Made by a program: the position numbers and the translations under genes. Positions 57,101-64,000 of a stretch of 64,000 nt of DNA are shown one piece after another. Within the stretch, counting starts at the first letter, position 1. Each line of letters starts with the position of its first letter. The DNA is from Dastarcus helophoroides (lineage: Eukaryota; Arthropoda; Insecta; Coleoptera; Bothrideridae), in assembly GCA_028583605.1 (NCBI GenBank), contig CM053331.1:32714411-32778410 (forward strand). Reading direction: 5' to 3'. Under the pieces are notes generated by a model. The model was not told where the DNA came from, searched no databases, and saw only the letters and a list, made by a program, of their open reading frames with translations.

Positions 57101-60100
57101 ACAAGAGTCGAAACTTTAAAAAAGTTAAAAAAAATTGAAATGATGGAAAGAAACTATATTTTGAAAAAATCGAAAATTTCGTATCAACAGAAATTTTCAA
57201 AGATGGTGATAGTTTTCAAAGAAAAAATCGGATTTTTTTAAAAAAAAGTTGAATTATATTATGTAAACAAAAATTGAAGAAAAGTTGCAGTTTCAAGAAA
57301 TCAAATTTTCGGAAAAAAAATCAACAATTTTCAAAAAGGTCCAAATTTTCAAAAAGGTCGAAATTTTCTAATAAAGTAGAGATAAAATTAAAACTTTGAA
57401 ACAAGGAATTTTTCCACAAAAAGTTAAAATTTTCAAACAAAGCTAAAATTAAAAACAAAGATTGACAAGCCGCGATTTTCAAAAAAAGACGACTTTGTAA
57501 CAAGGAATTTTTCCAAATAAAATTAAAATTTTCAAACGTTAAAGTGGAAAGAAATTAAAAACAAGGATCGACATTTTTTTTTAAAAACGTAAAAATGTTG
57601 AAAAATCGCATTTTTCAAAAAAGACAAAATTTGAAAATCAATTTAAAAAAAAATCAAAACTTTCAAAGATCCAAAAATTTGAAGGAGTGGAAATTTCAAA
57701 AAAGTCAAGATTTTTAAAAAGTCGACGTTTTAAAAAAAGTCGACGTTTTAGAAAAAAGTTGACGTTTTTAAGAAAGTCAACATTTTAAAAAATGTCGAAA
57801 TGTTCAAAAAAGCAGAATATTTCAGTGAAAGACGAAATTTACAACAAAATCAGAATTTCGAAAAAAAAAAACGCGAAAATTTTAAAACAAGTCGAAATTT
57901 TCAAAAAAGCAGAATATTTCGGTGAAAGTCGAAAGGTTAAAAAAATATCAAAACTTCGAAAAAGGTGGAAATTTTAAAAAAAGTAGAAATTTTGAAAAAA
58001 GCGGAAATTTTAAAAGATTAAAATTTCCAAAATTAGTCGAAATCCTCAAAAAAGTTACAATTGAAAAAAGTCAAATTTTTAAAAAGCCGACGTTTTAGAA
58101 AAAAGTCGAAGTTTTTAAAAAATTTAACATTTTTTAAAAAGTCAAAATACTTAAAAAGCAAAATTATTCGACGAAAGTCAAAATTTACAACAAAACCAAA
58201 ATTTCGAAAAAAACGCCGACGTTTTGGAAAAAGTCGAAAGGTTAAAAAAATATCAAAACTTCGAAAAAGGTGGAAATTTTAAAAAAAGTAGAAATTTTGA
58301 AAAAAGCGGAAATTTTAAAATATCAACATTTCCAAAAGAAGTCGAAATCCTCAAAAAAGGTACAATTAAAAAAAGTCAAATTTTTAAAAAGCCGACGTTT
58401 TAGAAAAAGATCGAAGTTTTTAAAAAAATCAACTTTTTTTTAAAAAGTCAAAATACTTAAAAAGCAAAATTATTCGACGAAAGTCAAAATTTACGACAAA
58501 ATCAAAATTTGGAGAAAAAGCCGAAATTCTGAAACAAGTCGAAAGTTTAAAAAAACATCAAAACTTCGAAAAAGGTGGAAATGTTGAAAAAAGTGGAAAT
58601 TTAAAAAAAACGGAAATTTTAAGATTAAAATGTCCAAAATAAGTCGAAATCCTCAAAAAATTTATAATTAAAAAAAGTCAAATTTTTAAAAAGCCGACGT
58701 TTTAGAAAGTCGAAGTTTTTAAAAAATTCAACATTTTTTAAAAAGTCAAAATGTTCAAAAAGCAGAATTATTCGACGAAAGTCAAAATTTACAACAAAAT
58801 CAAAATTTAGAGAAGAAGCCGAAATTTTGAAACAAGTCGAAAGTTAAAAAAAATATCAAAATTTTGAAAAATGTGAAAATTTTAAGATTAAAATTTTCAA
58901 AATAATAAGTCGAAATTCTCAAAAAAGTACTAATTAAAAAAATGGAAACTTTCAAAATAAATTCGAATCATCCAAAGAGGAAAATAGAAATTTTGGAAAC
59001 AAAGTGGACATTTTGGGAAAGGTAACGTTGTTTAATAAAATCGAAATTCTCAAAAAAGGGAAAGTTTCAAAAGGTCGAAATTCTCAAAAAAAAGTCTAAA
59101 TAAAAATTTAAAAGCGGTCGAAATTTTAAATAATAAGCGTTTTCAAGTCAAATCCCAGGTTTAAATGTCGGAACTTTAGGAGAAAAGTTTGAAATCGAAA
59201 TTTCGAGGCTAAGGTTTTGGCTTTTTTCTCTAAATTTCGAATTTAATTTAGGATTATGGAACTTTTCGCGAAAACTAAGTTTTCAAATTCATTTTTTTTT
59301 TATAAAACATTAAATTTTTACTCCATTGGAAGGTTTTCCCAGAATTCGATGTTTAAATTTGAAACCCTTAAATCTAAACAAAAATTTGTTTTGGAGTTTT
59401 TTCAACAAATTTTGAATTTTTTCCAACAGTTTACAATTTAAATGTAAATTGTTTTACTATGTAATCAAAATTTAGAGTTAAACCTTGAACTTGTTTCATA
59501 AATCTCGAAATTTTCTCAACATTTGATTTTTTCTAAAATGTCAGAATTGGCCACTTTTGGTCAGAAAGGCAAACTAATTTTTTTGGCTAAAATTTCGTAA
59601 ATTGGCTTAACCAAACAAAATATTAATACAAATCATTTAATCGATCTCCCAGCCTGGCTGTAAATACAAAGTCACAAATTATGTAAAAATATTAGATTAT
59701 GAAGTCAAACAAGAGAAAAGTAGTTTATAAACACGCTTGGTCGCGTTTGAAGTAACTTCCTTGTTTTTAAAACACCGCGAAACAAAACTCGTTACAGTGA
59801 GATAAGAAACTATTTGATATTGTTTTTAGTTTTGTTGTTTTGCAGACATAAATATCATCTATAAATAAAACATAAATTGCATAACGTCTAGAGAGTTCAG
59901 CAGAATAAGTTGATTATATTCTCTTGTTACTTGTTCCAAGATTATTCTTTTGTAACTTGACTTTACTTATTTATTCGTTCCATGTGCAATAGAGCTAAAT
60001 AGATTACTTATTTATAACCGCAACGTAAGCCGAAACTATGGGACAACTTTCATTATTTTGCTAATTTAAACATGTGAAGAGAATAAAATGTTTACAAATA

Positions 60101-61139
60101 TCGCCATTGACCTACTACAAATATCGCCATTGACCTACGACAAACCTTCTGTTGATTAAAGCGTTACGAACACTTCATTTCAGCTACAACTGATTGAAAG
60201 TAGTGCGTACATTTTGGAGGAAAATGCAAAAAAAACATTTCTTTTGTTTCTTCACAATTGAAAATGTATTAAATTCAGATTATTTTGGGTAAATTATTCA
60301 ACCTGAATATCGATAACTTCTCCATAATTTAAGCAACATCGTAAGTCTTCGAATGAGATCCCAATGAAGGGGGTTGAACAATAGGTACCCCACATTAAAA
60401 ATAATTAGGGTTTATTTTTAACAGTCAAAAATAATCTGGCGACTGTACTATTTTGTTGGCGTCTGCACTATAAAATGTTAACTTCCATCAATTATTCTCC
60501 ACCACTGTATAAAATTCAAATGCGGCTATATTTGGAAAAATTGCTTCACTGCCTTCAATTTCAAACTACTGGAGATGAGTCGAGTAGTGAGATATAACCA
60601 ACTGACCTCTCGTTATTCGAAAAATCTCACAAGTTTAAGTAATTAAGTTAAAAATTTAAAAATCACTTACAACGAAATCGTTACTAGTTCCAGGCCCCAA
60701 TTGGAAAAACCAATATCAATACCGCTCGAGAGGCCCGGAGGGGCGACAGCCACAATATATTCCCTCCATCCTAATGTTACTCGTTTTCTTTCTTGTCGTC
60801 TCTCCAAAAATGCTCGAATAACACAAGCAAGCATAAATTTCACTATCATATGAACTAAGACCGTTATCAAAGGATAATGGAAATTCTGCAATATGCAAAA
60901 TTTGGTACACCAGTGCTATTACCCAACACAAAAAAAAATACCTCAAAAAGCCAGTGCTGATAAAAAGTTAAGCCAATCGAAGGTATGTAATAAATACATA
61001 TTAGTAAACTTGTAAAAAGCGTAGACCACAAACATGCTGGGGACACTGTTTTCCTTTTAATAGGCTCGAAATCAACGACTTCATCTACATGGTTACTTTC
61101 CACAGCTTTATACTTAAGCTTGCTTCTGCTTCCAAACAT
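32581..61139 (-). CDS. SLC35C2: SLC35C2-type nucleotide-sugar transporter, whole gene span (six coding exons)
   Basis: Exons on the minus strand: 61139-60942, 60885-60671, 46949-46877, 46824-46554, 33150-32975, 32874-32581. Joins are GT-AG with matching phases, giving 408 aa. Four family blocks follow in order: TFYQHWLFE/NFHYPL, SLYTMTKSTVIIFILIFS, FTYKSTQFNF...GIRWTCVQMILQKS...QNPID, and TSSLTLSIAGIFK/ELFMIVLAVL...GDQLS. They match SLC35C2 (OVCOV1) of the drug/metabolite transporter (EamA/TPT) superfamily. About ten membrane helices are expected, then an acidic cytoplasmic tail (residues after HVAHKIK). Mammalian SLC35C2 sits in the early secretory pathway and affects Notch fucosylation; the same role here is inference. 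Introns 2 (13.7 kb) and 4 (13.4 kb) are full of transposons, while introns 1, 3 and 5 are 56, 52 and 100 bp. Confidence 0.94.
33200..33631. repeat. AT-rich filler in SLC35C2 intron 4
   Basis: Low-complexity sequence, ending in GTTTTAAG (33624-33631), the left target duplication of copy A. Confidence 0.5.
33632..36843 (+). mobile_element. hAT-like element copy A (CAGGGC family), complete
   Basis: The left end is TAGGGCATCGAACCACTA and the right end is the inverse of CAGGGCTTCGAACCGG. Flanking 8-mers GTTTTAAG (33624-33631) and GTTTTAGG (36844-36851) match at 7/8. Both subterminal regions are arrays of CCGGTTTTCG words. The interior is T-rich filler plus the GC-richer core GCTGATACCCGCGCTTTCG at 33985. 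It shows the intact (empty) mariner target GTTATACAACTTAAAA near 36496. Confidence 0.85.
36852..37074. other. Spacer between element copies A and B
   Basis: AT-rich sequence; no second CAGGGC left terminus is found here, so the left end of copy B is missing or rearranged. Confidence 0.45.
37537..37744. mobile_element. 208-bp insertion with 15-bp target duplication, family unknown
   Basis: Flanked on both sides by TTTTATCATCAAAAT (37522-37536 and 37745-37759). Copy A has the same site uninterrupted near 35500. A 15-bp duplication suggests retrotransposition. The insert is GC-richer than its surroundings and contains GATTTGAATCTC, faintly like a tRNA-type B box; no poly(A) tail is evident. Confidence 0.75.
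39434..40070 (+). pseudogene. Decayed mariner-type transposase, left arm
   Basis: Begins ATG TTT TTC GAA CAA GAA at 39434, the counterpart of the right-arm start at 45363. It has lost its frame early and regains similarity from about 39700 (KKERRKPTAHEENQV, NKFHPY, VQELNQAD, CTIYRR). Several stops interrupt it, and it is cut off by the hAT insertion at 40079. Confidence 0.8.
40736..42783 (+). pseudogene. hAT transposase pseudogene (TTF-type zinc finger, DUF4371/ZMYM1-like)
   Basis: Fragments in order: start at ATG 40736 (MNSTSFLLKKKDF, then a stop); a TTF-type zinc finger (GCEVTNLLYCFPCVLF) near 40940; a DUF4371-like core at 41390-41800 (SVQCDEATDVTN, HTYDGANVMSG, HCYVHQLNLIM); then WNHNIRTVN, and finally the hAT C-terminal dimerisation block ERCFSTLKRIKTFL...NDRLNALAMM ending at TAA 42781-42783. 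At least five stops or frameshifts separate the fragments, so it is inactive. Products of this family cut and paste hAT elements with 8-bp duplications, as seen around it. Confidence 0.88.
43210..44147. mobile_element. 938-bp TAGTGTTGG-ended element nested in the hAT element
   Basis: The left end TAGTGTTGG (43210) and right end CCAACACTA (to 44147) are inverse copies. CTCTTAAG flanks both sides exactly (43202-43209 and 44148-44155). Subterminal regions are packed with the palindrome GTATTCGAATAC and variants. No transposase. An 8-bp duplication fits a non-autonomous hAT. Confidence 0.9.
44310..45363 (-). pseudogene. Mariner/Tc1-type (IS630 superfamily) transposase, right arm, one stop and one frameshift
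   Basis: The N-terminal part 45363-45076 starts MFSQEELVDMVYTLGSADRN, a DUF4817-like helix-turn-helix region, and ends at an in-frame TAA after STEL. Similarity continues past it in the same frame (ISQTSVSRILRKNKFHPY, QADFNNRKQFCEWALRKLQ), then a one-base frameshift near 44925-44930 leads into the catalytic part (44963-44310). That part shows LFTDECTF, QHDGAPAHY and WPARSPDLTKPDLFLWG, the three acidic blocks of the DDE/D fold. With two lesions it is inactive as read, but it is otherwise nearly full length. Confidence 0.9.
46406..46553. other. Short unique intron sequence beside SLC35C2 exon 4
   Basis: Unique sequence between the right end of copy B and the exon 4 donor (GATA|gtatta). Confidence 0.5.
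46554..46949 (-). CDS. SLC35C2: SLC35C2 exons 3 and 4 (central membrane segments)
   Basis: Exon 3 (46949-46877, after acceptor tttttag) encodes YTMTKSTVIIFILIFSILFK and LERK. Exon 4 (46824-46554) continues SWSLSTIVLMISLGLTLFTY and holds the family blocks STQFNFPGF, GIRWTCVQMILQK and QNPIDMIYHMQPWM. The intron between them is 52 bp. The donor after GATA was preferred to a later GT because only it fits the phase of exon 5. Both exons lie in the loop between the inverted element copies. Confidence 0.93.
46950..47691. other. Intron 2 sequence between exon 3 and copy C
   Basis: AT-rich sequence, unique near the exon and low-complexity after about 47250. Ends in CTTTTTTC (47684-47691), the left target duplication of copy C. 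Confidence 0.45.
47692..51091 (-). mobile_element. hAT-like element copy C (CAGGGC family), complete, inverted relative to A and B
   Basis: Ends TAGGGCTTCGAACCGG (47692) and the inverse of CAGGGCATCGAACCACTA (to 51091). Flanking 8-mers CTTTTTTC and CTTTTTTT (47684-47691, 51092-51099) match at 7/8. It is an inverted full-length relative of copy A, including the empty mariner site near 48010 and the GC-rich core near 50717-50742. It contains an extra internal tandem duplication (about 49380-49560 and 49620-49810). Confidence 0.88.
51100..52560. other. Non-repetitive part of SLC35C2 intron 2
   Basis: Ordinary AT-rich sequence without satellite words, terminal repeats or a recognisable gene. Confidence 0.5.
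52783..54985. repeat. ~482-bp higher-order tandem repeat, five units
   Basis: The landmark ATCGTCACGACTTACAAG or a variant (core CGTCACGACT) starts at 52791, 53490, 53972, 54461 and 54943. Spacings are 699, 482, 489 and 482; the long first interval holds an extra internal duplication of about 217 bp. Units are highly similar except the last. Confidence 0.9.
55540..55920. repeat. Dispersed repeat carrying the hammerhead ribozyme
   Basis: Shares words with 23905-24055 and 11780-11880 (CATTTCTTCGGCCCAGTT, AATAAACATAATATTTC, CAATAAGGGTC). It may be a fragment of a Penelope-like or other ribozyme-bearing retroelement; no ORF supports that. Confidence 0.65.
55808..55854 (-). ncRNA. Type I hammerhead ribozyme
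   Basis: Reading the minus strand 5'->3': GCACTG (stem I), CTGACGA (core, fits CUGANGA), GCTC-AAATGA-GAGC (stem II, 4 perfect pairs with a 6-nt loop), GAAA (core), CATCGAT (very short stem III), GTC (cleavage triplet), CAGTGC (stem I, 6 perfect pairs). All conserved core nucleotides are present. GTT and AAC beyond an internal loop could extend stem I. Short stem III type I hammerheads are known from animal satellites, Penelope-like elements and retrozymes, where dimeric forms often help cleavage. Confidence 0.85.
56340..56945. repeat. ~298-bp tandem duplication
   Basis: AAATGTATGAGAAATGG occurs at about 56521 and 56819 and the flanking sequence is nearly identical over the whole unit. Confidence 0.85.
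57720..58920. repeat. ~302-bp tandem repeat, three good units plus a diverged one
   Basis: AAGCCGACGTTTTAGAAA recurs at about 58083, 58389 and 58691. A related GTCGACGTTTTAGAAAAAAG unit lies near 57740. Confidence 0.82.
59200..60660. other. Intron 2 sequence next to exon 2, mostly non-repetitive
   Basis: Filler to about 59600, then unique AT-rich sequence. It contains a 23-bp perfect tandem pair apart from the last base (60094-60116, 60117-60139; TATCGCCATTGACCTAC). No gene seen. Confidence 0.5.
60671..61139 (-). CDS. SLC35C2: SLC35C2 exons 1 and 2 (N-terminal)
   Basis: Exon 1 (61139-60942) starts MFGSRSKLKYKAVESNHVDE, has a first membrane helix (LFTSLLICIYYIPSIGLTFY) and ends HWLFE at donor gtattt. 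A 56-bp intron follows. Exon 2 (60885-60671) starts NFHYPLITVLVHMIVKFMLA, includes FLERRQERKRV and GFSNWGLELVTIS, and ends in phase 2 at donor gtaagt. Confidence 0.94.
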
Positions 61140-61660
61140 ATTGTTGAAATTTGAATCTTTATCTTATCATCTTAACTTGTCTAAATTATTAGTACGTTCG
61201 TCGCATTCGAATTCATTAATCTAAATATGGCTAACATTCTGAATTTTTTTGAATAATTTGCACTACCGCTAAATAATATCCGACGTGTAATTTTTTTTAT
61301 CGCACACACGCACTGTAAACAAATCAACGTCAAACTTGTGTCAAATCCATTGGCAAACTTCAATCTGCACGATTTGTCAAGTGAGATCGGGAATCGATGA
61401 ACGATGTAATCTAATTTTCTGTGTCTGTGAACGTATTGGACAAGGGGCGACCTCTATGATTTATCCAGTGAACTCTATAAAGTTCACTGGATATATTGAC
61501 TGCAATCAACCATATGGAACTGCCATCGCTGCGGTGAACCATTGAGAGAGGTCTCTGTAATCGAGTTGTTGGTGCTGACATCTTACTGATGAAAACCAAA
61601 TTAAATAACTTACACTGTTGCCAATTCTACATCTTTAACTGTAGATTTACAGTTTTTTAC
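61140..61660 (-). promoter_or_regulatory. 5' flank of SLC35C2 with a 13-bp-arm palindrome
   Basis: Upstream region of the minus-strand gene, less AT-rich than its surroundings. Arms TATCCAGTGAACT (61462-61474) and AGTTCACTGGATA (61481-61493) are perfect inverse copies around a 6-bp spacer, about 325 bp upstream of the start codon. Promoter elements themselves were not identified. Confidence 0.5.
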
Positions 61661-62595
61661 GGGGCCCGGGCGAAATTTGGATTCCAGTTAAAAAAATGGA
61701 TTTCGGCTGTAGTTTTGGTTTCAGTCAAACACAGGCCCAGCCAAAACCTCAAATTTCAAGTATAAACTTGAATGATGAATGAATAAATACAATAGTTAGA
61801 AAAATTCGAAATTTATAAAACGAATTCCAGATTAAACCCCAAAATTTCGGTTTTAGAGTTGGAATTTTAAGAAGTATCATGATGTCTAAGTTAAAACTGG
61901 GAACTTTTAGAAAACAGTCGAAATTCAGGGAACACCCCTGAAATTTAAAAGAATTTACGATTCTAAGGCAGAGTTAGGTTTGAAGATTAATTAGATTCGA
62001 AGTTTGGAAACCAAAGACCGGTTTCCATCTTGTTAGATCTCGTCAGTTTGGTATATTCAACTCGAATGCCAACAAATGTTCCGGCAAGTCAGAATTTTCG
62101 AGTTTAAAATTTAAATACGAAATTTTGATAAAACACTTCAAATAAAAAAACAGTGGCGTATCCAGTGAAGGATACGGGCGCGCAGCGCTCCTGATGGTAC
62201 ATATTATGTAGTGGCAGTTTTTTTGTGCTTTTGTTTAAATTTGACCATTTTTGGTTACCATTTTAATTAACAAAATGTATTAACAATAAAAACAGAAATA
62301 AATATTAAAAATTCTATGTATAAGGCTCAGCATGGTCGGTGCCAGAATAACAAGTGAAAACTTAAAATTTTAAGAAATTTTTGAATATGTCCAATTTTTT
62401 TTAGAAATATCAACTCTAGAAAGAATTTTCCAAATTTCTTACCAAATTTTGGGAATAACGTCGAAATTTCGAGCTCGAATCTAGATTTTAAAGGCGAAAC
62501 TGTAATATTAGAGGCGAATTAGACAGAGACTATACAAACAGTTTCTCTATGGAATTAGATATTCTCTGTATCTTCTTTGCAAAGTATTGGAATTT
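61661..62595. repeat. AT-rich filler with a possible hAT terminus at 62151
   Basis: Low-complexity sequence. CAGTGGCGTATCCAGTGAAG at 62151, followed by GCGCGCAGCGC, resembles a hAT left end, but no matching right end or target duplication was found in the window. Confidence 0.4.
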
Positions 62596-62798
62596 TCATT
62601 TATGTTTTATTGGATTTTTCTTGGCCAGTTACTCCTTGTAGAATTCTAGATTTTCAGTAACCTTCTGTTATGGATTGACAATCTCCTGGGGCAATCTATA
62701 AGAGATTGCCAATTATTAACAGAAGGTTACTGAAAATGTAGAATTGTGGAAGCACTAACTGGCGAAGAACGAAGAAACAGCCAATAAAACATGAATAA
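62596..62798. repeat. Foldback repeat, ~90-100-bp arms
   Basis: The left arm (62596-62686) and right arm (62700-62798) are inverse copies sharing GTTTTATTGG, GCCAGTTA, TTTTCAGTAACCTTCTGTTA and CAATCTC words. A single right-arm copy sits in Jarid2 intron 4 (23058-23160). Confidence 0.8.
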
Positions 62799-62897
62799 AA
62801 TTAGAGCTGAAATTAAAAAAAAATGAGTTTCAGCTTTAAAGTAGTTAATTTCGACTTTTTCTCAAAATTTAGGCAAAACAAATTAAATCTTTTTTTT

Positions 62898-63158
62898 TGG
62901 TGGAACGAACTGGTTCTTGGTTATCTTCAAAAATTGAAATACAAAACTTGTCCCCTGAAACCAAGAAAGATTAAAAAACACAACATAATTTGCTCTAATG
63001 CGTTTTGACAGCCAAGATACTACTTAAAAAACACAACAGAGATAGATATCTCTCTGAAGATGATAGCTTGGTTGTCGAAACGCGTTAGAGTAACCTTTGT
63101 TGTGTTTTTTAATCTTTACTGGTTTCAGGGGACAAGTTTTGTATTTCAATTTTTGAAA
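62898..63158. repeat. Foldback repeat with a hammerhead-like motif in one arm
   Basis: The left arm about 62927-63020 and right arm about 63059-63158 are inverse copies (TTTCAGGGGACAAGTTTTG and TCTAACGCGTTTCGAC types). The right arm begins with CTCT-CTGAAGA...GTCGAAACGCGTTAGAG at 63050-63090, the motif also seen at 14710-14750; stem II changes from GACAG/CTGTC to GATAG/TTGTC and still pairs with wobbles. Confidence 0.8.
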
Positions 63159-64000
63159 TTAAATCTGAAAATAATGAAAGAGTACAATTTTTTATCAAAG
63201 GTAAGTATTTTGGGGGGTTTAAGCTGAAATAAATTAAAATGAGGGGAGAATAGGCGACATTTCTCGAAGAAAAATCCGGAATTTAACGTTTAAAGTCAAA
63301 ATGTTACAACAAAAGACAAATAATTCGATTCCAAACCCAAAAACGCAAAATTTGGAAAAAATTAAAATGTATGAAAAAACTTCTAGTTTAAACCTAAAAT
63401 TAAAGAAAAATATACACATTCGGAAATTATTTCCAAAAGTCGATAAAAAAAGTCTAAAAGAAATCAAAATTTTGCTTTTAAGCTAAAAATTTTGTTTAAA
63501 CGAGGAATTTTAAAGAACAAATTTGGAATTTTACCAAAAACATGAAATTGTTTTATTACAAATTTCGTCGAAATTCTTCGAATTAAAAGTTCTAGAAAAG
63601 AAGAATTGCAATCTAAAAATCTGAAGCTTTGGGGAGAAGCCTAATTTGCTGAATTAAACGTAAACATTTTAGATCTAAACTGAGAAAAAAAACATTTCGA
63701 GAGAAAATCAACATTTCAAGAGAAAATCAACATTTCAAGAGAAAATCAATATTTCAAGAGAAAATCGAAATTTATCGAAAAAAAAGTAGAAATGTTGTGT
63801 TTAAGATTGCAATTTCAGGAGAAAATAAAAAAGTCCAAATTTAAGCAAAATTTAAAATTGTGAGAAGTCGAAATTTCCAAATTATAAAGTTATTTTCTTG
63901 AAATTTTGAGATTAAGGTGAAAATACTAGAATACAAAATAAAAAAAGGGAACAAAAAACGAAAATTTATAAAAAAAAAACCACCAAAATAAAAAAAATAA
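63159..64000. repeat. AT-rich filler with a 19-bp x4 minisatellite
   Basis: Low-complexity sequence to the window end. AACATTTCAAGAGAAAATC or a one-to-two-base variant repeats four times at 63692-63767. No gene. Confidence 0.6.

Larger units (their letters stand above)
52560..59150. repeat. A-rich degenerate satellite block in SLC35C2 intron 2
   Basis: 6.6 kb of purine-rich plus strand (GTCAAAATTTTCAAAAAAG words) with several higher-order tandem arrays, listed separately. No credible ORF. Confidence 0.75.

Noticed and set aside
62151..62200. hAT element starting at CAGTGGCGTATCC
   Set aside because: No matching right end or duplication inside the window; kept only as a note in the filler entry.
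63692..63767. CRISPR-like array of 19-bp repeats
   Set aside because: The units are directly adjacent with no spacers, and the DNA is eukaryotic; it is a minisatellite.
1..64000. tRNA and rRNA genes
   Set aside because: None recognised by eye; a tRNA covariance scan would be needed to exclude a diverged copy.

Overview
The window is eukaryotic nuclear DNA from an insect, possibly a beetle; the order is a guess. It has spliced genes with GT-AG introns, many of them 49-101 bp, and an AT-rich genome. Three host genes are recognisable: (1) the 3' part of a transmembrane peptidoglycan recognition protein gene (79-1216, +); (2) a complete Jarid2/Jumonji gene in nine coding exons (16501-26319, +; 7,485 nt of CDS, 2,494 codons plus stop); (3) a complete SLC35C2-type nucleotide-sugar transporter gene in six coding exons on the minus strand, spread over 28.5 kb (61139 down to 32581; 1,227 nt of CDS, 408 codons plus stop). 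All splice phases in the two complete genes agree. The three genes have no evident functional link.

Most of the rest is repetitive. 1.7-10.1 kb is one CAGGGGCGGCC-ended hAT-type element with a perfect 8-bp target duplication. It carries a frameshifted P-element-like transposase gene, a tandem duplication with (TA)n and a 308-bp MITE. 10.2-13.8 kb is a second hAT-like element ending in CAGGGCTTCGAACCG, with CGGTTTTCGG-rich termini. 27.6-31.1 kb is A-rich degenerate satellite.

The two large SLC35C2 introns hold three more copies of the CAGGGC family. Two (A and a partial B) lie in intron 4 and one inverted copy (C) lies in intron 2, so exons 3 and 4 sit in a 1.3-kb loop between long inverted arms. 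Copy B holds a palindromic mariner-type element. That element holds a 4.1-kb hAT element with a decayed transposase gene, which in turn holds a 938-bp TAGTGTTGG-ended element. Empty sites in copies A and C confirm the mariner insertion. The rest of intron 2 holds tandem satellites of about 482, 298 and 302 bp and, at 55808-55854 on the minus strand, a sequence with every core nucleotide of a hammerhead ribozyme.

The AT-rich filler (words such as AAAATTTCGA and GACTTTTT) is strongly strand-skewed and fills the interiors of the terminal-repeat elements as well as the introns. Long ORFs in it are artefacts of composition and were not annotated. Everything here was read by eye. Exon joins rest on splice consensus, phase and family similarity, and repeat boundaries rest on direct comparison of copies within the window.
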